From Acidobacteriota bacterium (GTDB lineage Bacteria > Acidobacteriota > Terriglobia > Acidiferrales > UBA7541): a stretch of 41,725 nucleotides of DNA. Positions 24,667 through 33,949 of the stretch are shown piece by piece. Position 1 is the stretch's first letter. The number at the start of each line of letters is the position of its first letter. The position numbers were made by a program, and so were the translations under genes. The stretch spans positions 1 through 41,725 of the forward strand of contig JABCZR010000029.1 in assembly GCA_013289585.1 (NCBI GenBank), in the 5' to 3' direction. The notes below the pieces were generated by a model. That model saw nothing but the letters and a program-made list of their open reading frames with translations. It did not search any database and had not been told where the DNA came from.

Positions 24667-25590
24667 TTACTGCGGGAATTGTTTGATGCCGCTGACGCGT
24701 TCACCGGTGAAGCGCACGAAGACCGTCTTCGACGGAGGTTGGCCGTAGATCCAATCCTCGATGTCGTTGCCGTCGGTGTCGCGCTCGCGGACTTTGTGGT
24801 CGGGCTTGCCGATGGCCGCAACGACTTCTTCGCGGTCCATGCCTACTACCGGCTTGCGTTCCTGAATGGCCTTCTTCATTTCCGGGGGAAGGGTATCGAA
24901 CCACTGCACCGCGGCGGAGCGCTCTTTCGCAAAGTTGAGGACCGGTGCCAGTAGCTGCTTCAAATCTTCGGGCGAGAGATCCGGCAAAGGTTTATTGAAC
25001 TCCAGGAAAATCGTGCTGCCCATGCCGGGTTGCAATCCCGGCGGCCCGGAGTCCTGTGAAGAACTTTGCATGGTGGGCATGGTGGCGCCGCCGAGGCTGA
25101 CCTGGAGATGGTCCTTCCAGCTATGCTTGCCCCGCCCTCCGCCGTTGACGTCCACCACGATTTGATGCGCACGGAACTCGAGCCTGGTGATTTGCACGTT
25201 ATCGCCGGTATTGACGGCCGCACCGTGGGTGGCAACCGCGCGGTCGAGTTGCTCCATATTCAAGGGCTTGCCTACATTAATAAGGACGCCTTCTTTTCCC
25301 GCAGGCATGGGTTTGACGGCTTTTGCAAATTCACCCGAAACGTAGCGAACCAGTTCGAGTCTGGAAGTGTCCTGGAGCGTGGCACTTTTCGGGCCGCTCG
25401 TGGATTTCGCCGGGGACTGCGCCCCAGCCTGTCCGTCGTTCGGTGATGCCGCATCGGGGAAGAGAGGGATCTCATCATTTGAGGGAAGGTTGGCGGGCGG
25501 GTTCGCAGGCGGACGAAGGCTATTGACGCGCGGAACATCAGCGTCTGAGAGCAGGAACATCGCCAGAGTGAGAGCCAGCCAGTTCGGCAT
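24667..25590 (-). CDS. Secreted hypothetical protein with BamE-like C-terminal domain
   Basis: A 307-residue protein with a hydrophobic N-terminus (MPNWLALTLAMFLLSDAD) and a Pro/Ala-rich linker to about residue 75. The middle (LVRYVSGEFAKAVKPMPAGKEGVLINVGKPLN, then ITRLEFRAHQIVVDVNGGG) looks like a novel beta-rich module. The C-terminal 60 residues (GMDREEVVAAIGKPDHKVRERDTDGNDIEDWIYG) resemble a SmpA/OmlA (BamE)-like fold with the GM..EEV..A.G.P pattern. The track start TTG at 25596 is replaced here by ATG at 25590. Function is not known; envelope association is likely. It is followed by vapBC on the same strand. Confidence 0.7.
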   Translation of the reverse strand: MPNWLALTLAMFLLSDADVPRVNSLRPPANPPANLPSNDEIPLFPDAASPNDGQAGAQSPAKSTSGPKSATLQDTSRLELVRYVSGEFAKAVKPMPAGKEGVLINVGKPLNMEQLDRAVATHGAAVNTGDNVQITRLEFRAHQIVVDVNGGGRGKHSWKDHLQVSLGGATMPTMQSSSQDSGPPGLQPGMGSTIFLEFNKPLPDLSPEDLKQLLAPVLNFAKERSAAVQWFDTLPPEMKKAIQERKPVVGMDREEVVAAIGKPDHKVRERDTDGNDIEDWIYGQPPSKTVFVRFTGERVSGIKQFPQ

Positions 25591-25672
25591 AAACAATCCG
25601 GGCCCCGGCCAAGCCGGGAACCAAGATACCTATTCTATGATGCAAAAAGGTACTTGAACAGGTGTCCCGGCC

Positions 25673-25690
25673 AAAACGAGACGCTTCTCG
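25673..25690 (-). terminator. Possible intrinsic terminator downstream of the GHMP kinase gene
   Basis: On the minus strand CGAGA and TCTCG enclose an AGCG loop and are followed by TTTT. The stem is only five base pairs, so the call is weak. Flanking ACAGGT (25658-25663) and ACCTGT (25694-25699) can extend the structure. It lies 59 bases after the sugar-kinase stop. Confidence 0.35.
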
Positions 25691-25748
25691 CTTACCTGTA
25701 CCTCGCGGGGTGGAACTGCCTTAGGGACAGAGGCGAAGAGCCATCTCT

Positions 25749-26759
25749 TTAGCGAGAAACGACTTGCACGCCCTGGCGGTCAATGGTCATGGGCAACACT
25801 TCCCCACCGGCCTCGACGATCGCCTTTTCCACACGCTCCCGCGAGTCCGGCTCGATGAGCAGAACGACGCATCCGCCGCCGCCGGCGCCGCAAACTTTGC
25901 CTGCCAGCGCGCCATTGCGACGCGCGCTCTCGATAACGCGGTCAATGGTTTTCGTGGAAATCGTCGGCAGGTTTCTCTTTCGGAAGGACCACTCTTCTCG
26001 CATCAGGCGCCCCGCTTCGGTCCAGTCGGGTTTTTCGAAAGCCACGCGCATTTCCTGGGCAACTTCGGAGATGCGTTCCAGGCTTTTTTGCACGTCGCGC
26101 TTCCCGCCGATTTGGGCTTTGAAAACTTCCCAGTTGTTGATGCCGTGCTGGCGGGGCTTGCCGGTGTAGCAGACCATGACGCGGCGCTCGAGCTCGTCGA
26201 GGTTGAGGCGCAGCTCGACGCGATGTTCTCCGCCGGCCGGGAGTTCAATGGCTGCGGCCCCGCCGAACGCCGGCGGGTAATGATCCTGCGTCCCGGTAGG
26301 AACGTTGATGACGATGGCTTCCGCGTCTCGGCTGATGTGGATCCAATCTTCCTTGCTCTTCCCTGCTCCTGTGAAGCGGTCGAGCGCCGCGCAAATGGCC
26401 ACGGCCATGGCGCTGGAGCCGCCGATACCTGCGCCGGAGGGAGCTTCGGAATCTGTTGTGAGCGTGAAGCCGCCCGGGGGATGGAAAAACTTCACGATTT
26501 CGGCGAGAAGCGGTAGGCGGTAGCGTTTGGCCTTCACCAGTGCGGCGAAGGAAGCAAAACTTTCATCCCTCTTGATGTCACGCGAAACGAGCTTGATGCG
26601 ATTGTCGCCGCCCGGATGCGTTTCCAGTGTGCACGAAGCGTAGAGTGAGATCGCCGCGTTCAACGTGACCGACCCCGGATGAAACAGGTACAGCGGCCAG
26701 ATGTCCAGCGTGCTCCCGGCGAAGTCGACGCGCGTCGGTGCTTTGGATTCGATGATCAT
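25749..26759 (-). CDS. GHMP-family sugar kinase (heptose 7-phosphate kinase-like)
   Basis: A 336-residue GHMP kinase. The start IIESKAPTRVDFAGSTLDIWPLY is the sugar-binding region. EAPSGAGIGGSSAMAVAICAAL near residue 105 is the phosphate-binding loop of GHMP kinases, and KVCGAGGGGCVVLL near 293 is the C-terminal GHMP motif. This subgroup includes D-glycero-D-manno-heptose 7-phosphate kinases (HddA) and fucokinase-like enzymes, so it probably phosphorylates a sugar or sugar phosphate used in a surface polysaccharide; the substrate is not set by sequence. No other glycan gene is adjacent. No ribosome binding site is clear before the ATG. Confidence 0.85.
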   Translation of the reverse strand: MIIESKAPTRVDFAGSTLDIWPLYLFHPGSVTLNAAISLYASCTLETHPGGDNRIKLVSRDIKRDESFASFAALVKAKRYRLPLLAEIVKFFHPPGGFTLTTDSEAPSGAGIGGSSAMAVAICAALDRFTGAGKSKEDWIHISRDAEAIVINVPTGTQDHYPPAFGGAAAIELPAGGEHRVELRLNLDELERRVMVCYTGKPRQHGINNWEVFKAQIGGKRDVQKSLERISEVAQEMRVAFEKPDWTEAGRLMREEWSFRKRNLPTISTKTIDRVIESARRNGALAGKVCGAGGGGCVVLLIEPDSRERVEKAIVEAGGEVLPMTIDRQGVQVVSR

Positions 26760-26918
26760 GAGTGTCTGCTAACTCGATTCTGTGTAGATTCAGCCGAGCC
26801 AGTTTGACGGAACAGCACGCCAAGCTCAAGCAAGGACCACGAGGAGTGTCGACGGAAAGGCAATGAGAACTGCGTCTGATGGCGAACCAAGACTCACTCT
26901 TCAAGTTGCCGGGAGTTG

Positions 26919-27548
26919 TTAGCTGCCGGCGGTGGCGGCGCGGTTGCGGGCGATGAGCTGTGGGCCCTCCTTTTTTTCTTGGGCGAGGGCGGGATTGGGC
27001 TCGAAGCAGCGGCGGCAGCGGGCTTCGTACGCGCCCATGGCGCCAACGACGATGAGCTCATCGCTTTCAACAAGACGCTGCGTGTGAACGGCAGGATTTC
27101 CGCAGCGCACGCAGATAGCCAGAAGCTTGGTGATTTCCTCGGCGATGGCCAGCAGTCGGGGCATAGGTTCGAACGGGCGGCCGCGGTAGTCGGTGTCCAG
27201 GCCGGCGACGATGACGCGCTTGCCAAGGTTCGCGAGCTTGGTGCAAACGTCAACCACTTCGTCGCCGAGGAACTGCGCTTCGTCGATGCCGATCACCTCG
27301 GTGCGAGGCGAGAGCTTTTCCATGATTTCGGCGGCTTTGAACACATTGTCCGACGGAATGCCGAGCCCCGAGTGCGAAACGATTTCGTTTGCGGCGTAGC
27401 GTTCGTCAATGGCCGGCTTGAAGATCTGCACGCGCTGGCGCGCGATCTCCGCGCGGCGCAGCCGGCGGATCAATTCCTCGCTCTTGCCGGAAAACATCGG
27501 GCCTACTACGACTTCGATCCAGCCCATATTGCCTTTGACGATGTCCAC
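26919..27548 (-). CDS. tdk: Thymidine kinase
   Basis: A 209-residue type II thymidine kinase, which phosphorylates thymidine to dTMP for salvage. Walker A is [19 protein letters not shown] near residue 18; the DEAQF loop ([17 protein letters not shown]) near 92 holds the catalytic glutamate; [13 protein letters not shown] and CRRCF are the four zinc cysteines. The GTG start at 27548 has GGGAG five bases upstream. The C-terminal 20 residues are low complexity. It is an isolated gene between the GHMP kinase and the DUF84 gene, on the same strand. Confidence 0.95.
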   Translation of the reverse strand: MDIVKGNMGWIEVVVGPMFSGKSEELIRRLRRAEIARQRVQIFKPAIDERYAANEIVSHSGLGIPSDNVFKAAEIMEKLSPRTEVIGIDEAQFLGDEVVDVCTKLANLGKRVIVAGLDTDYRGRPFEPMPRLLAIAEEITKLLAICVRCGNPAVHTQRLVESDELIVVGAMGAYEARCRRCFEPNPALAQEKKEGPQLIARNRAATAGS

Positions 27549-27564
27549 GGTGTCTCCCTTGATA

Positions 27565-27595
27565 TAGAGATCAGCTATCAGTGATCAGGATTCAG
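27565..27595. repeat. ATCAG-unit repeat upstream of tdk
   Basis: Short units ATCAG and CTATCAG repeat through ATAGAGATCAGCTATCAG (27565-27582) and the bases after it. They resemble the units in the gap-pgk spacer (17991-18060), so both belong to one class of dispersed intergenic repeats. Confidence 0.45.
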
Positions 27596-27650
27596 TGCAA
27601 GCTTCCAACGTGAATGATCCGAGCTCCGATGTAAGACGTCTCTACGAAAA

Positions 27651-28295
27651 TCAGTTCGAAGCGCCAGCAGTGGCAGCACGGTACATCTTGCCATTATAGA
27701 ACGGGGCGAAGGCCGCGATGACGGCAATGCGAAACGCTTCCTGGCGCGTGATGAAATTACCGGAAAGCACGCCCCAGGCGCCCTGCGCGTCGCGGATGCC
27801 GACGGCGCCGGCAAACTTGTCGATAGCCACCGAAAGTTCGACGCCATTCTCGAGAACTTCGCGGGCCAGCGCTTCGGGCAGCTCGATGCCGCCGGACCGC
27901 CCGTAGTGGCCGCGCAGGCCATCGGTCACATAGGCCCAGCTCTCCAGAAAAACGCGGCGGCGGCCATATTGCTTCAAACTCGCACGCCACTGCATATCTT
28001 CCGCGGATGCGCCTTCCTGGACAACATCAAGCCCGCCCTCCAGCCCAACGAAGAACTTCCAGGTTTCTCCATTCCCGCGCGCCAGTTGGATCAACGCTTC
28101 AGCGCGCTGGCGTGCGCCGCGCATCAACTCCTCGCGCGATACGGGCGTGTGGCTGACGCCGCTCTCCACTTCCACGCCGAGGACTTCAAATTGCGAATCG
28201 GGAGCGAGAACGTTAGAGAAAGCCTCAAGGGCTTCGGTGACGGCGCTGAGTTTGGGGCCGCGCTTGGTGCCAACAGCCAGGATGATTTTTTCCAT
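27651..28295 (-). CDS. Inosine/xanthosine triphosphatase (DUF84, YjjX-like)
   Basis: A 214-residue protein of the DUF84/NTPase_I-T family, which hydrolyses ITP and XTP and keeps deaminated purines out of nucleic acid. Visible motifs: ILAVGTKRGPKLSAVTEAL at the start, VEVESGVSHTPVSREELMRGARQRAE near residue 45, FFVGLEGGLDVV near 85 with the metal-binding acid, and GAWGVLSGNFITRQEAFRIAVIAAFAPFYN at the end. Length is a little longer than the 170-180 of E. coli YjjX because of a 20-30-residue insertion after GLEGG. The start ATG has no good ribosome binding site. It lies upstream of tdk by 102 bases, on the same strand. Confidence 0.85.
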   Translation of the reverse strand: MEKIILAVGTKRGPKLSAVTEALEAFSNVLAPDSQFEVLGVEVESGVSHTPVSREELMRGARQRAEALIQLARGNGETWKFFVGLEGGLDVVQEGASAEDMQWRASLKQYGRRRVFLESWAYVTDGLRGHYGRSGGIELPEALAREVLENGVELSVAIDKFAGAVGIRDAQGAWGVLSGNFITRQEAFRIAVIAAFAPFYNGKMYRAATAGASN

Positions 28296-29185
28296 GCGAA
28301 TAGGGCCGACGCGCCGATTCTAACGGTATTTGTAGAGGAATTTCACGGGGAATTCGCAGGGCTGAGGAAATCTCCGTGGAGCTGTCCTCGAATTGCTCTT
28401 GGATCCAGCCGAAGGAACGCAGCTAGCGGTGAACGACGACGGACTGTTCGGGGATGCCTGATTTAAGGAGCTGGGGAGAGGATGCGGCAGCTCCATAGGG
28501 TACTTCTGGAAGGGTTTCCAGTATTCGTCAGAGAATTGTTGGAGTCAAAGAGATTGTCGGTACAAGGTGCGAACTGGCCACTCTGCCTCAGGCTGGAACG
28601 AAAGCGAAGGTTGGTTCCAGGTTTGCCTGCGCTCGAGTAGAGATGGAATTCGGAATCTCAAAAAAAGAAGACTCGACCCGCGGACGAGCAACGCTCGTCA
28701 GCGCACGAACGGCACTTGCGAATGCTGTACCTGAGTAGACGAAATCGTACCCCGAGCGCCTGCGAAAATGTGGTTCAGGAAAGATGAATCGGGAGATGGC
28801 CAAGGAACTGAGCTTGGAGTTGCGGGACGCTTTGCAACTGCACTTGGGGGAAATCGAATCGTTGAACATGCACCGAGCGAAAATCGCTCAACCACAGAGT
28901 GCAGACGGAAGGATGGCGACAGAGGCGGCTCGGCTCAAATGTAAAGCCTCAAGAGGAAGGAGAAAGAAGAGCCGACTAGACACTTACCGGCCTTCTTATG
29001 GAAGGAGTTGGCCGCACGATTTTCTCCAAGTGTCGACTGCCGTAGAGTGTGCAATAGGGAACAGCATTTCGACTGTCTCTATGCGCTAATGGAAAGGCAG
29101 ACGAGCCCCGCCGCGGCAATTTGATTCGTGATAAATCCGCGACAAGAGTTGAATCGGCAAAGGCTAACGACTGTGACTTCCTAAC
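28296..29185. other. Gene-poor 890-base stretch
   Basis: No open frame here shows family features, a ribosome binding site with a believable protein, or codon use like its neighbours. Some frames are 60-100 codons long, with no recognisable motif. It may hold promoters, a non-coding RNA or decayed coding sequence; I see no structure that decides. Confidence 0.5.
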
Positions 29186-30361
29186 GTGTCCGCCTATTTC
29201 CTTCCGCACAGCAGCGCGACCCCCATGGGCCTGACTGATCCTCGCACTGTGGCCTCCTCTCTACCTCGAAAGCACGCTTTGAGAAAGACCACGTGCCCAT
29301 GTCTCCGTGCTGTTCTCGCTTGCGCATCACTTCTGCTGTGTCTGGTCCCTCCTAGTGCATCCGCTGAGCAACAAACTGCAGGGCTGGGAGTTAGCCGCAG
29401 CTCCCTCCCAGATGCACCTCTAGTTAAGACGACCGCCCCGGAGGAGTCAGCCAGCGTCGGAGGCACCGTGCTGGACCTAAGCGGAGCTAGCGTTCCCGAC
29501 GCAGACGTCAGCTTGATGCATAAGGATGGAACACAATTGCACTCGATGGCGTCTGACGCGAACGGCGAATTTAGTTTTATAAAGATTCTTCCTGGTTCCT
29601 ACCTCGTGATCATCAACGCTAAAGGTTTTGCGCGTTTTACCTCTGCTGAGTTCGTCGTCATGGAGAAGCAGGCCTATGAGGTTCCTGACATATCATTATC
29701 AGTTGCGACGGCAAACATAGAAGTGACAGTCCGTCCTGCCGACCTGATTGCCGCTGAACAGATAAGAGCTGAAGAAAAGCAGCGTCTGATCGGCGTCATC
29801 CCAAACTTTTATACTAGCTACGTTTATGATGCCGCCCCACTCACTTCGAAACAAAAATTCGCGCTCGCTGCACGGGGCACATTCGATCCGGTTGCCATTC
29901 TTGGCGTCGGCTTCGCTGCCGGCATCGAGCAGGCGAATAACTCCTATGCCGGGTACGGGCAAGGCGCCGCGGGATACAGCAAACGTTTTGCTGCAAAGTT
30001 CGCCAACGGACGCAGCAGCGACTTCCTGACTCATGCGGTGTTCCCATCGCTTCTTCACCAGGACCCGCGCTACTTCTACCAGGGCTCTGGTTCCGTTAAG
30101 TCCCGCCTCCTGCATGCGGTCGGCTCCGCATTTTTCACGCGCAGCGACAGCGGGCGTACTGTGCCGAACTATTCTTATTTGCTTGGCGACATGAGTGCAG
30201 GAGCACTGTCCAATCTGTACTATCCCGCGGCGAATCGGGGAGCGCACCTGGTCTTTACCAATGCCGCCGTCGGTCTCGCAGGACGAGTGGGTGGGAATTT
30301 ACTCCGCGAATTCCTCTCGAAGCGTTTGACGACGAACGTGCCAGGGAATGGAAGACAATGA
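29186..30361 (+). CDS. Secreted carboxypeptidase-regulatory-like domain protein
   Basis: A 391-residue secreted protein. A long signal peptide with hydrophobic core CLRAVLACASLLLCLVPPSASA sits near residues 39-60. A carboxypeptidase-regulatory-like domain follows: ASVGGTVLDLSGASVPDADVSLMHKDGTQ near 88, DANGEFSFIKILPGSYLVIINAKGFA near 124. The C-terminal 200 residues have a conserved Acidobacteria-type region (PNFYTSYVYDAAPLTSKQKFALAARGTFDPV, QGAAGYSKRFAAKFANG, HAVFPSLLHQDPRYFYQG) with short glycine-rich helices, possibly membrane-associated. The start is GTG at 29186; an ATG at 29225 is equally possible. The role is unknown. It is convergent with the TonB receptor gene. Confidence 0.75.
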   Translation: MSAYFLPHSSATPMGLTDPRTVASSLPRKHALRKTTCPCLRAVLACASLLLCLVPPSASAEQQTAGLGVSRSSLPDAPLVKTTAPEESASVGGTVLDLSGASVPDADVSLMHKDGTQLHSMASDANGEFSFIKILPGSYLVIINAKGFARFTSAEFVVMEKQAYEVPDISLSVATANIEVTVRPADLIAAEQIRAEEKQRLIGVIPNFYTSYVYDAAPLTSKQKFALAARGTFDPVAILGVGFAAGIEQANNSYAGYGQGAAGYSKRFAAKFANGRSSDFLTHAVFPSLLHQDPRYFYQGSGSVKSRLLHAVGSAFFTRSDSGRTVPNYSYLLGDMSAGALSNLYYPAANRGAHLVFTNAAVGLAGRVGGNLLREFLSKRLTTNVPGNGRQ

Positions 30362-30526
30362 ACATCGTGAGGGCATGCGCACTCTAGGCGAGCGCAGACG
30401 AATTCCCCGCGGAGGGCTGGGCACCGGTAATTGAGCTGAAGAGGCAGCATTCCGCTTTCTTGACCTAGACGTCGATTCACCAGTGCGTCACAAAACGCGG
30501 AAACATGTCCCATGTCGCGCAAGCTT

Positions 30527-33151
30527 TCAGTCTACAAAATCTATGATCGTGCCCTCGTGCCGATAAAGGAAGCCAGCAAAATGCCCGAAGTTGGGTGACG
30601 TTACGTTGTTGTAGACCGCATTGAAATTTCCGTGATTGGTGACGTTGAGCGAGTAGATTCCGAGCCGGATGTGGTGCGCCTTGCCATTTTTGCCCTTAAG
30701 AAAGGGCATGCGAAATTCACGATATAGTTTAAGGTCGAGCGAGAAATATTCCGCGAAGCGCTGGCCGTTCGGAGTGCCTACGTATTCCTGCTGAACATCA
30801 ATAGGGGAATATGGATAACCCGAGTGAATATCTACAAGCGGACTGAAGGTGAGCTTCCACGGTAAAGCGAAAATCCCCCAAGCAATAACCCGATTCGGAA
30901 CATCCGAAGGGAGAATGCCATAGACATCTGGGCGAATCACCGGCGCGGCAAACGGAATGTACACATTCGAAAGACTATTCAGGTCTCCGCGCGAACGGCT
31001 CCAGATATAGGAGGCGTTCACCTGATCGCGTTCGCGGAAGCTGTAACGCATGGTGGCTTCCATTTCGCGGTAGTGAGACGCGCCTGTGTTTGTGAGCCCT
31101 ATGAATGATTCGCTGCCCGCTGCCGCGGTAAACGGATCCACGGCGAAGAGATATGTGGTATGACTGTCGATGTAGCCGACATGTAGCCGCAAATCTTTGC
31201 GCAACTCACGATCGACGCCGGCGTTCCAGGTAAAATTTCGCGGCGTCGTGCCCGGCTGGCTGGGCAGGACAGGCGTGAAGAGGGGATTCAGCCCCCCCAC
31301 ATATGCGTTCGTGTAGCTGACCGAAGGACCGATGGGCATGCCTGCAGGATCAAACTCGGTGATGGTGCGAGTGGGATTCGCGGCGAAATTCGCGGCGAGC
31401 AGCGGCAGTACTCCGTAAAACAGCCCGGCTCCCGCGCGGATGATCGTCCTGCCTTCTTCTCCTGGTGAGTACGCCAAGCCGGCCCGCGGAGCAAAAGCGG
31501 CGGACCAGCCCGACGTTTCTGTGGACAATCGCGCACCCAGGTCAAGGCTCAAGTGAGAATCCAGCACCCAGTGATCCTGAACGAAGCCCGCAAAGAAACT
31601 ATCCGAGGGAGTCTGAGAGGGAGCGGCCGCAAAACTAATGCCTTCCGCCAAAGAGTTGTCCTGGCGGAGGATTTGAATGGGGTGCGATCCCGTGATTCCA
31701 AAAAAAGAGCGCCAGTCGATGTCCGCGCCAACGCGAATTTCGTGTTCCCCATGCCAATGTCGCTTGGAGAATTGATAGGAAGGAACGGCCTGAAACTCCT
31801 TGCCCCTCCGCGACCATTGATTGAAGTAGTTGCCGCCCCACCCTTCGGGCGTGATCAGCATATCCGCGCTTCCCTGTCCATGCGCATTGCTGTCAAAGCG
31901 CGTGTACTGCGCCACAAGGGATAAAATGGATCCCGAATCGAATTGATACCTGTCAGAAAGGCCGACGGCCACACCATTCTGGTTCAAATCGTTGGAAGCC
32001 GGCTGAGGAACTAGGGCGCTAATGTCTAGATGCTGCTGGCGGAGGGGAAACGCATTAACCGTCAGTATGAGCAGGTGGTTCGGCGCAAGGATTGCCTCGA
32101 GAGAAGTGAATGAATTGAAGCCCTGCCGCTTGCTGATGTCATGCGGCCATGGAAGCCCTTCGACCGTGGTCTTTTTCATGTCGTATTGAAAAACTTCCGA
32201 TAGGAGAAGCTTGTGACGGACGACGGGAACGTTTAAAGAAACACTAGGGACGGCTGCGGCAAGGCCTACCATCTGGCCATTTTTCCCAAGAATAGAAATG
32301 CCCACATTGGTGAGCCGGAATCCCCAGCGATCCTCCGGCAGTTTCGTTTGAATGGTCGTTAATCCGCCGGAAAAACTCCCCAATCCGGCGTCGTACGGCG
32401 TTTTATAAACCGCGAAGGATTCGACCGCGTCGGTGGGCACAGGAATCCCAAAACTTCCCGTGACCGGATCCGTGGTGCGCGCGGAATTGACGAGCAGAAG
32501 GCTCTCATTCTCATCGGAGCCCTTGAAAACCAGTTTTCGATCAAGCGTTTGAATCACTCCGGGCGTGACGGGTAGAATTTCTTTCACTTTTTCCTGCGCC
32601 GTGGGTAAGGTGATCAATTCGGTTTTTGTAACGATATTTGAAGGTGCGGAAGCGCTTTCTGTAGTAATCGCCGGGGCAGAATCCTTTACTTCGATTTTTT
32701 CGGAAATCGTCTCGAGCTCCAGCGTGAAATCCTGAACGAATTGCTGCCTGGGATTCAGGACGATTGACTTGGTGATTGTTTTGAATCCCGTGGCTTCGAC
32801 GGAAATGGAGTACGCGCCCGGCTGCAAGCTGCGGAATTCATACCGGCCATTTTCGTCCGTCTGCGCACTTCGCGCGCCAAAATCCTGTTTATCGCCGGAA
32901 AGTTTTACGGTAGCCCCCGCGAGGTTGGCCGCGGAGTTGCGAACAGTAGTCACGACCGTGCCGCGGACCAAGGCCGTTTGCTCGCCGCTGTTTTTGGGCG
33001 ATACCCTCTGTGCCAACGCACGAGCTGTCACAAACAACGAAGCGGCAAGAGCGACTAGAAGTAAAAGCCTGAGTCGTGCAGCACCGCAGTTCAGAACGCT
33101 GGCGAATGAACCATCTTCGGAGCAGGAAGGTCGGATCGGGGTTGAGTTCAT
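30527..33151 (-). CDS. TonB-dependent receptor-like outer-membrane protein
   Basis: An 874-residue protein. A signal peptide core LLLLVALAASLFVTARALA sits near residues 29-47. A carboxypeptidase-regulatory-like domain follows (VRGTVVTTVRNSAANLAGATVKL, DENGRYEFRSLQPGAYSISVEATGFK, about 63-130), then a plug-like region (LPTAQEKVKEILPVTPGVIQTLDRKLVFKG, near 178-207) and a long beta-barrel with alternating aromatic strands. This is the Acidobacteria/Bacteroidetes-like receptor type that imports large ligands with TonB-ExbBD energy. The C-terminus ends IIDFVD, without the usual terminal phenylalanine. No SusD partner or degradative enzyme is adjacent, so the ligand cannot be inferred. Confidence 0.88.
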   Translation of the reverse strand: MNSTPIRPSCSEDGSFASVLNCGAARLRLLLLVALAASLFVTARALAQRVSPKNSGEQTALVRGTVVTTVRNSAANLAGATVKLSGDKQDFGARSAQTDENGRYEFRSLQPGAYSISVEATGFKTITKSIVLNPRQQFVQDFTLELETISEKIEVKDSAPAITTESASAPSNIVTKTELITLPTAQEKVKEILPVTPGVIQTLDRKLVFKGSDENESLLLVNSARTTDPVTGSFGIPVPTDAVESFAVYKTPYDAGLGSFSGGLTTIQTKLPEDRWGFRLTNVGISILGKNGQMVGLAAAVPSVSLNVPVVRHKLLLSEVFQYDMKKTTVEGLPWPHDISKRQGFNSFTSLEAILAPNHLLILTVNAFPLRQQHLDISALVPQPASNDLNQNGVAVGLSDRYQFDSGSILSLVAQYTRFDSNAHGQGSADMLITPEGWGGNYFNQWSRRGKEFQAVPSYQFSKRHWHGEHEIRVGADIDWRSFFGITGSHPIQILRQDNSLAEGISFAAAPSQTPSDSFFAGFVQDHWVLDSHLSLDLGARLSTETSGWSAAFAPRAGLAYSPGEEGRTIIRAGAGLFYGVLPLLAANFAANPTRTITEFDPAGMPIGPSVSYTNAYVGGLNPLFTPVLPSQPGTTPRNFTWNAGVDRELRKDLRLHVGYIDSHTTYLFAVDPFTAAAGSESFIGLTNTGASHYREMEATMRYSFRERDQVNASYIWSRSRGDLNSLSNVYIPFAAPVIRPDVYGILPSDVPNRVIAWGIFALPWKLTFSPLVDIHSGYPYSPIDVQQEYVGTPNGQRFAEYFSLDLKLYREFRMPFLKGKNGKAHHIRLGIYSLNVTNHGNFNAVYNNVTSPNFGHFAGFLYRHEGTIIDFVD

Positions 33152-33949
33152 GTCACAGCTCAGACGAAGACCTGGGAACGCAAGCCAATGTTCCGAGAAA
33201 TCTTGGCTACAATAGGGACGACTGAGAAGTGCCTATTCGTCCCGAAAAGCCGTGTTTTCGGTCCCCCATGCCCGTTTCCGCGGTAGACAATAAGCTTTCG
33301 ATACCTCGCCGCCAGTCCCATGCACATTTGTCCGCCAAGATTCCGAACGTCCTACCGAAGGCACCATGTCGCCTCTAATGAAGTAGATGCAAGATAGACC
33401 ACACCCGGACCTGAATATGTTGGCTGCGGGGAGGGGCTTCAAAAGCCGACCGGACCGCGGAGTCAAAGGCAAGCGCCTTCGAAGGCTAAAAAAAACCCTG
33501 GACATAGCGATTGGGATGCAGGTATACGGGCGATGGTTACTATTCTCCTGGACCGTTCGGGCGGGCTAATTTATGCGTCCGAAAAGAGGAGAGAAACTGT
33601 CCTTCCGGCTGAGCACGGATATTCGACTGGGAAGCGTCTACCGGACGGCCTCTATTGTTCGGCGGCTGGTCGCCGGAATCGAACGAGTGGGGCGGCAGGA
33701 CGTGAATCCCATCGGACGAGCCTCGTGCAGTTGGGGTGTCAGCAGGAATTATCCGGAACAGCGGGAGATTTGAAAAAAGTATGAATCCATCAAGGCCTCT
33801 CAAGAATCTATATGGACAATAGCAGGGGCCACGCGTCCCTGGACCTGCTCACGGAGGAAGCAGGGGAATGATCACCCGATTCAATATACCGGCGGCGATG
33901 CTGTCACATCTTGCGACAAGTGCGTCAGCAAACCTAAAAAGGAGGCTTC
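33152..33949. other. Gene-poor 798-base stretch upstream of the radical SAM gene
   Basis: Open frames of 60-90 codons occur on both strands but none has both a good ribosome binding site and a recognisable product. A 13-codon frame (33781-33822) with GGGAG 14 bases upstream and a frame starting at 33868 with GGAGG upstream are seen; the second overlaps the radical SAM gene by 218 bases and is probably not real. AAGGAGG before 33950 is the ribosome binding site of the next gene. Confidence 0.5.

Noticed and set aside
28784-29089. 101-codon plus-strand ORF in the 28.3-29.2 kb gap
   Set aside because: Lys/Arg-rich composition without a domain, no convincing ribosome binding site.
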